NCBI GenBank assembly: GCA_012960845.1
Contig: DUAN01000008.1
Span: 1,922-41,120, forward strand
Origin: Planctomycetota bacterium
GTDB lineage: Bacteria > Planctomycetota > UBA8108 > UBA1146
Direction: 5' to 3'
Length of the DNA stretch: 39,199 nt
Positions 17,245-25,448 of this stretch are shown one piece after another (the stretch's first letter is position 1; every line of letters begins with the position of its first letter). A program made the translations under genes and the position numbers. The notes below the pieces were generated by a model. That model was given only the letters and a program-made list of their open reading frames with translations, ran no database searches and was not told the origin of the DNA.

Positions 17245-19203
17245 ATGCAAAACCTGAGGCCCCTACTGAGGCCCCTACTGAGACCCAGTCTGGGGACCAC
17301 TCCACTGATGCTGGTGATGAACATCCTGTTGTTCGTCTCGATCAGCTGGGGTCAGCAGGTCCCATTCAACAGCCCGATTCCGACCGCAACCGGCATCTCG
17401 ATCCGCGATTCGGCCAGCGCCGATATCGATGGAGACGGAATACTCGATTTGATCGCGGTCAATGGCCAGGGAGTCATCACCATCAGCTTCGGATTTGGAA
17501 CCGGTGCCCATGGGAACCGGGTGAGGATCGATCCTGGAACTGGAATCGACGGACTGGTTCGGTCGCTGGATGTGGGGGATCTCGATGGAGATGGCGACAT
17601 GGACATCGCGATGGCGTGGGCGACTCCGAGCGATCCTGGTGGTTACATCTCGGTCTACATCAATGAAGGTGGGGTGCTGGGTCCGCGCCTCGACATCCCG
17701 CTCGATAGCCAGGTGAATCGGACTCCTTTTGATCTTCAACTTTGCGATGTGAATGGGGATGGGCGAGACGATATCGTCTGCTGCACCAATGTACTCAATC
17801 TCATCATGCAACCGGCTTCCTTGACGGTGCTTCGTTCACTGGGAGCCGTCAGCGGTGGGGGAGTTCTGTTCTCTGCTCCTACAAACACCGACTTCTCCTC
17901 GCTGGCCACGGATGTTCTCGCCCATGATCTGGACGACGATGGCGATCTCGATGCTGTGATGGCCTGTCGAGATGGCAACATGTTCGTGTGCTTGGAGAAC
18001 GATGGAACCGGTGCCTTCACCGTGGCCTCTTCGATTTTCTTTCCGCTGTTACCTCACCCATACTCGGTCGTAGCCGATGACTTCAACGGTGACGGTTTTC
18101 AGGACGTGATGCTGGGGACCTGGATGACCAAGTCACTGATCTTGCTCGAAGGAGACGGAACTCTCGGATTCCTCGAGGGAGATGAGATTCCACTGGGAGT
18201 GTTCGGGTGGGGACTGATGCAGAGAATCGGTATGGCGGATATGGATGGGGATGGATTTCAGGACATCATCGCTCCCTTCTCCGGCGGGGTGGTCGCTACC
18301 CGCTTCAACGAGGGCGATGCGAGATTCCTCGATGAAGCTGCGTTCTTCAGTTATCAGGGGCCGCTCGAGGTTCGCTTTGCCGACCTCGACGCCGATGGAG
18401 TGGTCGATCTGTGGATGGATCACAGTGATCTCGAAGTGATCACGGCATTCTGTGGACCGCAAAATATCAGTGGATACTTCCATCTTGAACCGCAGAGAGT
18501 GTCTGCCGGGCTGCCGGCGCTGATCCCGCTGCAGGTGGCCGCCAACCGTGCCATCGAAGCCTATGATGTGGCCATCGATCTGGATCGTAGTTTGCTCACT
18601 CCGACCGATTTGACCCCCTCTGCCGAGGTGATGGCTGCCACCGGGCCCGCCGGCCCCGCCGTGTGGGTGGTGGATCTTGGCAGTGCTCCAGCTGACCGGG
18701 TCCTTTTGAATTGCGATCTGGGGCTCCCGTCTGGCTTTGGCCTGGGAGCGGGAGTGGTGCTGGATTGCGCCGACCTCCAGGTCGAGGTGGCGATGGTCCC
18801 CAACCCGTTGCAAACCACCGTCGCCCCGATCGGAATCAACGGCACCTCCACTGCCCAGTTGAGGGTCTCTGGCGGAGTCATGGTGCAGGCGTCACTCTCC
18901 GCAGCGCTGATCGATATCGAGATCCCGGTGCCGTTTCTCCGTGGAGATGCCAATGACAATGGCATCGTGAACATCGCAGATGCGGTGGTGATCTTGCGCC
19001 GGATGTTCGGCATCGATCCTCCCGGAACTTGCCTGGCGGCTGAAGACGCCGACGGCGATGGCGGCACCGACATCGGTGATGCGGTTCGAGTGGTGACCTA
19101 CCTCTTTAGCCTCGGGGATCCTCCTGCAGCGCCCTATCCCGCCTGTGATCTGGCTCCCGATCCACTGATCTTGCCCTGCACTCCGCGAATCAGTTGCCCT
19201 TGA
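17245..19203 (+). CDS. Secreted FG-GAP/VCBS beta-propeller protein with a dockerin-like C-terminus
   Basis: 652 residues from ATG 17245, preceded by TTGGAGC as ribosome site. A hydrophobic signal (about residues 15-36) follows an N-region in which a 12-bp DNA duplication (17254-17277) adds a second LRPL unit. Residues about 50-400 contain seven FG-GAP repeats, seen as DIDGDGILD, DLDGDGDMD, DVNGDGRDD, DLDDDGDLD, DFNGDGFQD, DMDGDGFQD and DLDADGVVD. These are calcium-binding loops, and seven of them fit a complete integrin-alpha-like propeller. Residues about 410-560 look like a beta-sandwich of uncertain type. The last 88 residues are the dockerin-like module (RGDANDNGIVNIADA and DADGDGGTDIGDA) with the shared Cys-rich tail ending ISCP. 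An extracellular binding or structural role is likely; no catalytic motif is visible. Confidence 0.85.
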   Translation: MQNLRPLLRPLLRPSLGTTPLMLVMNILLFVSISWGQQVPFNSPIPTATGISIRDSASADIDGDGILDLIAVNGQGVITISFGFGTGAHGNRVRIDPGTGIDGLVRSLDVGDLDGDGDMDIAMAWATPSDPGGYISVYINEGGVLGPRLDIPLDSQVNRTPFDLQLCDVNGDGRDDIVCCTNVLNLIMQPASLTVLRSLGAVSGGGVLFSAPTNTDFSSLATDVLAHDLDDDGDLDAVMACRDGNMFVCLENDGTGAFTVASSIFFPLLPHPYSVVADDFNGDGFQDVMLGTWMTKSLILLEGDGTLGFLEGDEIPLGVFGWGLMQRIGMADMDGDGFQDIIAPFSGGVVATRFNEGDARFLDEAAFFSYQGPLEVRFADLDADGVVDLWMDHSDLEVITAFCGPQNISGYFHLEPQRVSAGLPALIPLQVAANRAIEAYDVAIDLDRSLLTPTDLTPSAEVMAATGPAGPAVWVVDLGSAPADRVLLNCDLGLPSGFGLGAGVVLDCADLQVEVAMVPNPLQTTVAPIGINGTSTAQLRVSGGVMVQASLSAALIDIEIPVPFLRGDANDNGIVNIADAVVILRRMFGIDPPGTCLAAEDADGDGGTDIGDAVRVVTYLFSLGDPPAAPYPACDLAPDPLILPCTPRISCP

Positions 19204-19936
19204 TCGTCGACAGCGGATCGTCGACAGCGGATCGTCAGTGCTGCGAGGAACGAGGTTGCTGGAGCCGTTGAAGAGAGGCTGGAGCGACGTTTCTCGCAAC
19301 ACGATCCACTTCTTCTGCCACTTCTTCTGCCACTTGCACGGCGGATCCGACGATTCCAATAGATCGCCTTCAGCAATTCTTGAGTTGTCGATCAGGGTCG
19401 TTCCGACTCATCGTCTGGAGTCGCGCAAAGCAGGATCCATGCGTCGTACAGAGGCTCTGGCTGTCGGCTCTGGCTGTCGATCGACCAGCATCCGATAGAT
19501 CGACATGCGTCCCACCTCTTCGGTGCTTCTCTTATTCGCTGCTTCTCTACCAGCGGAACCAATGCCGTAGGCTCCTTCCAGCTCATTCCTGAGTGGCTGT
19601 GCCGCTGCTGTGTGAGCTTGCTGAGGGGCCCCTGCTGCTGCGTGAGTTTGCTGCGGGGTAGGGCTGCTGTGTGAGCCTGCTGCGGGGTGGGTTGGATACA
19701 GGGGGAGTCTCAGCGCGGTGCTTCTGGTGGATGGTCCCGGTCGGCTTCCTGCAGATTTAGTTGGAGGAGAGATCGCTGGAGGATCGATCCGATCTCCGTT
19801 TACTTCGATCTCCGTTGACTCCAGTTGGTTTGAAAGAAGAAACTGAGCCGCCAGAATTAAGGTAACCCCTGTTTGATCGTGAGCGATCAAACAGGGGTCA
19901 TCGTCTGGTAAACACCGACGTCGTCAGGGATGGGGC
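19204..19936. repeat. 733-base non-coding stretch packed with short tandem duplications
   Basis: Reading frames here are low in complexity and overlap the repeats, so none is accepted as a gene. Duplications seen: a 14-bp unit twice plus a partial copy directly after the upstream stop (19202-19236), a 12-bp unit CACTTCTTCTGC twice (19307-19330), a 13-bp unit GGCTCTGGCTGTC twice (19453-19478), about three imperfect copies of a roughly 30-bp unit rich in GCTGCTG (about 19603-19690), and TCGATCTCCGTT twice near 19790-19820. The stretch ends in the terminator of the regulator gene. It may be the relic of a decayed gene or a region that gathers slippage duplications. Confidence 0.6.
19865..19898 (-). 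terminator. Terminator of the HTH-receiver regulator gene
   Basis: Perfect 15-bp arms (19865-19879 and 19884-19898) enclose a 4-base loop, 39 bases past the stop codon of the minus-strand regulator. On the minus strand a T-rich stretch follows (TACCTTAATTCT). Confidence 0.75.
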
Positions 19937-20515
19937 CTAGCCTCGGAGGGCGACTCCTGCCATGCGGACGACGCGAGCGGCCAGCTCTTCGGGTTCAAAG
20001 GGCTTCGGAAGGATGTCATCGGCACCCAGCAGGCGAGCCCGATCCAGTTCGATGTCCTCCATTGCAGAGACCACCAGAATCTTGGTCAGGTTCAGATCGG
20101 GAGCGAGACGAACGTATTCGATGACGTCGAATCCACCGAGGCCGGGCATCCGGAGATCGAGGGTCATGACGCACGGCAGGTGCTCACGAAGCAGCGATCC
20201 GGCGGAGAATCCGTCCTGGGCAACGTACACATCGAAGTTGTGCTTCCGCAGTACGCGCTCGATGGCTTGCGCCACCAGCACATCATCCTCGACCACGAGT
20301 ACTCTGCGAGCCAGGTGCAGGAACTCTCGTGGAATCGGAATGTTATTTTCTCTGAGAAAGGTCACGAAGTTGTTGACCTCTACGCGATTGTCTCCACGTC
20401 CGGGGAGTTGATAGGCCCTCAACTGTCCCCGCTGGATCCAGCGAATTACTGTGCGGAAGTTGACCCCGCAGTAGTTGGCGATCTCACCTGTAGTGAGCGT
20501 CCTCTTGTCATTCAT
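19937..20515 (-). CDS. Orphan response regulator: excisionase-type HTH followed by a receiver domain
   Basis: 192 residues; GAGGAG lies 7 bases before ATG 20515. Residues 6-56 form a MerR/excisionase-like winged helix (LTTGEIANYCGVNFRTVIRW, then a short wing), which binds DNA. Residues 71-190 are a CheY-like receiver with every key residue: acidic pair D77-D78, phospho-acceptor D120 in TLDLRMPG, S150 in VVSAM and K171 in LPKPF. The DNA-binding domain comes before the receiver, the reverse of OmpR or NarL proteins; I recall this order from planctomycetes and deltaproteobacteria. No histidine kinase gene is in the window, so the partner is unknown. The gene has its own near-consensus promoter and terminator and is therefore a single unit. 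Its targets cannot be read from this sequence. Confidence 0.9.
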   Translation of the reverse strand: MNDKRTLTTGEIANYCGVNFRTVIRWIQRGQLRAYQLPGRGDNRVEVNNFVTFLRENNIPIPREFLHLARRVLVVEDDVLVAQAIERVLRKHNFDVYVAQDGFSAGSLLREHLPCVMTLDLRMPGLGGFDVIEYVRLAPDLNLTKILVVSAMEDIELDRARLLGADDILPKPFEPEELAARVVRMAGVALRG

Positions 20516-20682
20516 CCCACACTCCTCGCTACTCTCACCTGAACCGCAACAGGTTGCGTTGGTTACAGGATCGAAACTCTTCTTGCTGTGATTTTGTGCG
20601 CTGTTGACGAAGCGGTCTGAAGAGGAAGAGAAGGCGAGCCTTCTAACCTTTTGTTACTACTTCGTATTTCCTTCTTTTGTCT

Positions 20683-20710
20683 ATTGTAATGACATGCATT
20701 TTTTTGTCAA
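20683..20710 (-). promoter_or_regulatory. Near-consensus sigma-70 promoter of the regulator gene
   Basis: On the minus strand TTGACA (20710-20705, perfect) and TACAAT (20688-20683, 5 of 6) are separated by 16 bp in an A/T-rich setting. Transcription would start near 20676. This is the strongest promoter match in the window. Confidence 0.7.
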
Positions 20711-20841
20711 CTGTCTGGACTGACAAAGGGATATCGCCGTGATCCCCCATATATCGAAGATTAAAGGCTATTCGTGGTGCTTTAGGTCGGCACTGATGGA
20801 GTAGTAGGGTTCAGGAAGAGGCGTTTGTTACTAAATTGTAA

Positions 20842-20881
20842 ACCCTCGCTCTCGAGTCCAGACGGGCTCAGGAGCGAGGGT
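20842..20881 (-). terminator. Terminator of the beta-helix gene
   Basis: Ten-bp arms (20842-20851 and 20872-20881) enclose a second, smaller stem (GAGTCC with GGGCTC). It lies 31 bases after the stop codon of the minus-strand gene and is followed on that strand by TTACAATTT. Confidence 0.7.
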
Positions 20882-20911
20882 CGTTTGTAAGGCCGGCCAA
20901 AGGTGTCAGGA

Positions 20912-23602
20912 TCAGGGGCAGCCAGGCGATCCTGGGCACTCCAGGGCGTCTGCTGTGGGATCGTCGCCACAGGTCAGTCCGGGAGCAGGAGGCTGCGATC
21001 CGCCGCTGTACAGGTAGAGCAGCAGTAACAACGGGTCGCTGATATCGAGCGTACCGTCGTCATTGGTATCCTGGGCGTCCTGGCAAGAAGAGATGACTTG
21101 CCCGAACACCGCACCGAGACTGAACATGACATCGGACACATCGAGATTTGAATCGGCGTTGGAATCTCCGCGAATGAACCTGTCGGGAGGAATGCAGGTC
21201 AGTTCGCAAGTCAGTTCTGGCAGAGCTTCACCGCAGACGGTGGTTCCACCGAGGAGAATCAGGCTGGGGACATTTGCCGCCAGGGTCACGGTCGTTGACG
21301 TGGCATCCGCTGTGATCGGGTGATCGACCCCATCGACCGTCAACTGGAGCGAACTGTAGGCCTCTCCATTCAACCAGCTCAGGCTCGCCTGGCAGGTGTA
21401 ATGGTCGACCGAACAGATCAGGTCTGCGGTCGGCACGGGGACCGGCAGTGGATCGACCAGAATCTCACAACAGGTCGGCCCGGTGGTCGGCGGCGCACCG
21501 TTATTGATGGGTTCGACGCAGATGACCTGGGTGCCTTCACTCAGGGTGGTGGGCCAGTTGGTCGCATCACCCGGCAGAACGGCAGCCAGAGTCATGTTGG
21601 CCGCATCGGGGCCGACCGAGATCTGAACCTCATCGACATTGCCACTGAGGGCCCAACTCAACTGGTAACTGTTGGTGCAGAAGTCAGTCAGGCTGCAGAG
21701 CAAATCGGTGGCAGGGGCCGGAGGTGGAGCGATACAGGTCAGTTCACAACTGACTGGAGGCAGCACGATTCCACAATTGGTGGTGGCCACCAGTGCAACA
21801 GTGGTCGCAACATCTTGGTCCAGCGCCAGCAGCGCTGAGGTCGCATTGGCCGAGATCCCCTGGTCGACCCCATTCGAGGTCAACTGGAGCGAGGTGTAAC
21901 TTTCTCCATTGATCCAGTTCACCGAAGCGGTGCAGGTTTCATGGTCGAGGGTGCAGGAGAAAAAGGTAGTCGGGACAGGATCGGGAATCGGATCCACCAC
22001 CACCTGGCAGCAGGTCGGTCCGTTGGCGGGGGACATGCCATTGTTGAGTGGCTCCACACAGATGGTGGGAGTCCCTGGAAGATTGATGATGGTGGTCCAA
22101 CTGGTCGAGCTTCCCGGAAGGGATGCCATCGGTGTCATGTTGTTGGGATCCGATCCCAACGAGATCAACACGGCATCGACACCGCCAGAGAGGGTCCAAC
22201 TCACACCGTAAGTGTTGGTGCAAGGATCGATCAGGCTGCACACCAGATCGGCCGCCGCCGCAGGGCGCTGATCGTGCCAGATGGCACCCAGGTCTGGTAA
22301 TGTGCCATCGGCGTCGGGGGAAGAGAGCGCCGATCCGGCATCGATGCAGAGCGAATTCGGCAGCAACGAGTAATCGCGCAGCGCCGGGTCGGTGAATCCA
22401 GGATCGCCATTGATGACCACCGTTCCGGGGTATCCCCCCAGCACGTTGCAGTAGTCGATGGTGGCAGGGATCGGGATGCTGATCTCGGCGGAGCCGGCTG
22501 GATTCCAGAAGATGGAATGGCTGGCGATGACGGTCGAGATGGCGGTTCCGGTAGGATCGGTCGGAAGGTAGATCCCGGCGGAGCCTTGCAGTGCATTGTT
22601 GTTGGCGAGTGTCATGTGATTGAGGTTGATGCTGCTCGAGTTGAGGGTCGAGGCGATGGCCCCTCCCTGAGAAGTGGCAAAGTTGTTGGCAATGACACTT
22701 CTTTGGAGGATCACCGAACTTCCATCGATACCGATGGCGGCACCATGTCCCGCCACATTATCGAACAGTTCACATGACACGATATTGGACGGGCTCTGGA
22801 ACAGAGTCACGGCACCACCGATGAGGGTCGCCTCGTTGTTGGTGAAACTGCAATCAAAGATCTGAGTCGAGGTGGTCTTGGCATCGATGCCACCTCCGAT
22901 CAGAGAATTGTTGTTATCAAAGGTGCTGTTGAGGATGTCTGCACCGGTGCAACCGTCCAGAGTCAAACCGCCTCCGGCAGTTTGGGCGTTGTTACCGGTG
23001 AAGGAGCAGCCATTGACGATGACGGCACCGACATCGAGGAGGTAAGCTCCCGCTCCTTCGAGGCCGTTATTGCCGCTAAAAGTGAGCCCGAAGAGGTTCA
23101 GGGCGACACTTCCCGAAGCATGGATGCCAGCACCGAGTTGTGCGGTGTTGGAGTCGAAGGTGCAGTTGACCAGGGTGGGGGATGATCCGCTGATCAGGAT
23201 TCCTCCGCCTCTGGAAAAGGTACCTGTTGCGTCGGTGATGACCTTGCCGATTCCAGCGGTCAGGGTGAACCCATCGATCACTGCCAGTGGAGACTCCCCC
23301 TGTTCAAAGGCGAGCACCGAGCCATTGCTGGGACCGCGAGTCATGCTACTGCCATTGATGATCGTCTGGGCAGCACCTCCGGTCGAGCGAAGGGTGATGC
23401 TCTTGCCCGCAAAGGTCAGGTTCTCGAAGTAGGTCCCAGGAGCCACGAGTACCGTATCGAGCAGGTTGGACGAGTCGATGGCGCCCTGGATGGTACTGAA
23501 CTGGTCAGGAACATGCAGGTCAGCAGCGAAGAGGCTGTTGGGGTGAAGTAGACTGAGGCCGACTATCAGGGTCATGATGAGTGCGAATCGAGAGTGGAAC
23601 AC
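20912..23602 (-). CDS. Secreted parallel beta-helix protein with four Fn3-like domains and a dockerin-like C-terminus
   Basis: 896 residues from GTG 23602; a strong GAGGAGG lies 6 bases upstream, which decides this start. The signal peptide ends near LFAAD (about residue 27). Residues 28 to about 430 are a right-handed parallel beta-helix of the pectin-lyase kind: an opening DQFSTIQGAIDSS...VLVAPGTYFENLTF, then repeated short coils with xxNNxAxxGGGxx. No catalytic residues of polysaccharide lyases could be identified, so activity is open. Residues about 433-800 are four Cys-rich Fn3-like domains arranged as an A-B pair that has been duplicated (DLVCSLIDPCTNTYGVSW matches DLLCSLTDFCTNSYQLSW). 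The last 86 residues are the dockerin-like module (RGDSNADSNLDVSD and DTNDDGTLDISD) with the shared tail ending PGCP. It is a single-gene unit on the minus strand. Confidence 0.85.
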   Translation of the reverse strand: MFHSRFALIMTLIVGLSLLHPNSLFAADLHVPDQFSTIQGAIDSSNLLDTVLVAPGTYFENLTFAGKSITLRSTGGAAQTIINGSSMTRGPSNGSVLAFEQGESPLAVIDGFTLTAGIGKVITDATGTFSRGGGILISGSSPTLVNCTFDSNTAQLGAGIHASGSVALNLFGLTFSGNNGLEGAGAYLLDVGAVIVNGCSFTGNNAQTAGGGLTLDGCTGADILNSTFDNNNSLIGGGIDAKTTSTQIFDCSFTNNEATLIGGAVTLFQSPSNIVSCELFDNVAGHGAAIGIDGSSVILQRSVIANNFATSQGGAIASTLNSSSINLNHMTLANNNALQGSAGIYLPTDPTGTAISTVIASHSIFWNPAGSAEISIPIPATIDYCNVLGGYPGTVVINGDPGFTDPALRDYSLLPNSLCIDAGSALSSPDADGTLPDLGAIWHDQRPAAAADLVCSLIDPCTNTYGVSWTLSGGVDAVLISLGSDPNNMTPMASLPGSSTSWTTIINLPGTPTICVEPLNNGMSPANGPTCCQVVVDPIPDPVPTTFFSCTLDHETCTASVNWINGESYTSLQLTSNGVDQGISANATSALLALDQDVATTVALVATTNCGIVLPPVSCELTCIAPPPAPATDLLCSLTDFCTNSYQLSWALSGNVDEVQISVGPDAANMTLAAVLPGDATNWPTTLSEGTQVICVEPINNGAPPTTGPTCCEILVDPLPVPVPTADLICSVDHYTCQASLSWLNGEAYSSLQLTVDGVDHPITADATSTTVTLAANVPSLILLGGTTVCGEALPELTCELTCIPPDRFIRGDSNADSNLDVSDVMFSLGAVFGQVISSCQDAQDTNDDGTLDISDPLLLLLYLYSGGSQPPAPGLTCGDDPTADALECPGSPGCP

Positions 23603-23982
23603 GGATCTCCTCCTCTGAAGAATGCTGATCGAGAGTCAAGATGGAACACAGGGTATCGCTTTTGGAACCCCTCAGGTCATTTACTCTACTGTCGTATTGT
23701 ACTGCTAACAAATGCTGTTTGAACCATCGGTGATGACAATTGCTGTATTTTTTGTATATCGTGCCTAATCGCCGCTAATTTGCTGAATTACCCATATGGC
23801 TCGGCGGCCACCAAGAATGTCAATATAGACAAAGTGCCTAACATGGCTACAATCAGCGTTACCTTTCCTTTGCCATTTGAGCACCATCTCAGGCCTTACA
23901 TTTGAATCGACTTGATCAGTACCTCGGGCTCCGGCTCGCGGTGCGCAATGAAATCATGGGCAATAGCCCTGAGGAGGACCCG
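23603..23982. other. Divergent intergenic region between the beta-helix and lipoprotein genes
   Basis: A/T-rich in its middle (about 23680-23860). It contains a possible minus-strand promoter (23696-23723). A plus-strand promoter for the lipoprotein gene must lie here, but no convincing pair of boxes was found. The frame of the lipoprotein gene extends upstream to TTG 23902 but is not used as its start. Confidence 0.4.
23696..23723 (-). promoter_or_regulatory. Possible promoter of the beta-helix gene
   Basis: On the minus strand TTCAAA (23723-23718, 4 of 6) and TACAAT (23701-23696, 5 of 6) stand 16 bp apart, the same -10 box and spacing as the regulator promoter. The start codon would be about 87 bases from the start of transcription. 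Confidence 0.35.
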
Positions 23983-25404
23983 ATGCCGAGTTCTACAAGC
24001 TTCATCGGTAAAATGCTGCTGATGGCCGTATTCACCGCACTCATCGGCGGTTGTTTTGGCCGAAGCACCAAGATCATGGCCCCCACGGCCCTCAGTTATC
24101 CGACTGCGGAATGGGTCGTGACGGTCGGTGAACCGGTAATTATTCCCGCCCCGCTGATCGAGGGCGATGCACCCGATCTGTGGGTCGTGACCCCCGAGCT
24201 GCCGCTCGGACTGACTCTCGATTCGAAAAGCGGAATCATCAGCGGAACCCCCGGAGAGAGCTGTCCATCGGCATTCTTCACCATCACCGCCTCCAATTAT
24301 GGTGGCGAGGTTTCGGTGGGTCTGGAGATCCGGGTGCTTCCCGAGGCGCCGTGCGACCTGGCGTATTCACTCGACTCGGTACAGATCCTCGCATTTAGCT
24401 CTTTTCCGACCCTGACTCCCACTCTCGGTTGTGGACCATCGAGTGACTACTCGGTGGATCCTGCACTGCCCGAGGGGGTGGTGCTCGATCCCCACAGTGG
24501 AGTCCTCAGCGGAATGCCGATCGTCAGCCAGGATGCGACCCTGCATCAACTGACTGCGGCCAATGAGAGTGGATCGGCCAGTTTCTCGATCCTCATCGAA
24601 ATCATTCCTGCGGGGCCATGTGATCTCGCCTACCTCGAAGACGACAAGGTGGTCGCACCGTTTGCACCGATGGACCCGATCTCACCCACCACCGGCTGTG
24701 GCGAGGCGGATCTGTGGCTGATCGATCCGGCCTTGCCGGAGGGGATCTCCATCGATCCGACGACCGGGATCATCTCTGGAACTCCCGCCCTGGAAACTCC
24801 CAGGATCGTCTACAGCGTCATCGCCTCCAATGAGCATGGCAGTGACGAGACAGAGATTGCCCTGCGCATCTCGCCAGTCTTTACCTACCAGCTGGAACAG
24901 ATCAGCGGTGAGTACGACCAGACCACCGGAGAGGGTGGAGCCGAGGTTCGCATCATCTTGACCGAAGGAGGGGATAACGTGACCTTCCCGACCCAGATCC
25001 TGATGCTCTCGCTGGCTCTGGCTCATGATGTCGAGCGCCTCGATCTGACCTCGGTGGTTCCGGGACAGGATCTGACCGGATTTAACGACGGTAATGGTCC
25101 CGAGTTCTTCGCTCCCTTCGAGACCCCGGATGGGTTCACCCTGGGAATCGTTTTCTCCTTCTCTGCCGACGCAGGTGGGTTGACGGCGGATCTTCCGCGA
25201 GAAGTGGCAGTGGTCACCTACAGTACGATTCCAGATGCTTTCTCCGGCAACAGCGCCGGCGATCAGTCCGACCTGGACTGGGGGAATCCTTCTGCTGGTG
25301 CTCCGGGCATACCTTCTGTTGGAAACACCGTGGTGCTGGATGGAGTGACGGGAATCTTGCCGATCACGGATGGTGCCAGATTGGATCTCGTACCGAGCGA
25401 GTAA
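23983..25404 (+). CDS. Lipoprotein with three Ig-like (He_PIG) repeats and a cohesin-like C-terminal domain
   Basis: 473 residues from ATG 23983, chosen because GAGGAGG stands 5 bases before it and a lipoprotein signal follows (FTALIGGC, acylated Cys at about residue 24). Three repeats of about 88 residues follow. Each has the He_PIG wording (LPxGLxLDxxxGxISGTP, then ITASNxxG) and the later two begin with PCDLAY. The last 170 residues (from about 24883) are a different beta-sandwich: LSLALAHDVERLDLTSVVPG resembles the first strands of a cohesin, and a GNGPEFF motif is shared with the next two genes. Cohesins bind dockerins, and dockerin-like ends abound in this window, so this is a candidate outer-membrane-anchored receptor (inference). 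The next gene starts 44 bases downstream and is a larger version with the same layout, so the two are probably co-transcribed. Confidence 0.8.
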   Translation: MPSSTSFIGKMLLMAVFTALIGGCFGRSTKIMAPTALSYPTAEWVVTVGEPVIIPAPLIEGDAPDLWVVTPELPLGLTLDSKSGIISGTPGESCPSAFFTITASNYGGEVSVGLEIRVLPEAPCDLAYSLDSVQILAFSSFPTLTPTLGCGPSSDYSVDPALPEGVVLDPHSGVLSGMPIVSQDATLHQLTAANESGSASFSILIEIIPAGPCDLAYLEDDKVVAPFAPMDPISPTTGCGEADLWLIDPALPEGISIDPTTGIISGTPALETPRIVYSVIASNEHGSDETEIALRISPVFTYQLEQISGEYDQTTGEGGAEVRIILTEGGDNVTFPTQILMLSLALAHDVERLDLTSVVPGQDLTGFNDGNGPEFFAPFETPDGFTLGIVFSFSADAGGLTADLPREVAVVTYSTIPDAFSGNSAGDQSDLDWGNPSAGAPGIPSVGNTVVLDGVTGILPITDGARLDLVPSE

Positions 25405-25448
25405 TCGCATCGGCCGTTGCAGTGGATCAGAAGTGAGGAACACCCCCG

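Larger units (their letters stand above)
20516..20911. other. Intergenic region holding a promoter and a terminator
   Basis: The stretch carries the regulator promoter (20683-20710, minus) and the terminator of the beta-helix gene (20842-20881, minus). The promoter part is markedly A/T-rich. The leader of the regulator mRNA would be about 160 bases long. No further gene is visible. Confidence 0.5.

Noticed and set aside
19408-19890. Frame of 160 codons on the minus strand in the repeat-rich gap
   Set aside because: It starts inside the regulator terminator, and its sequence is generated by the tandem duplications.
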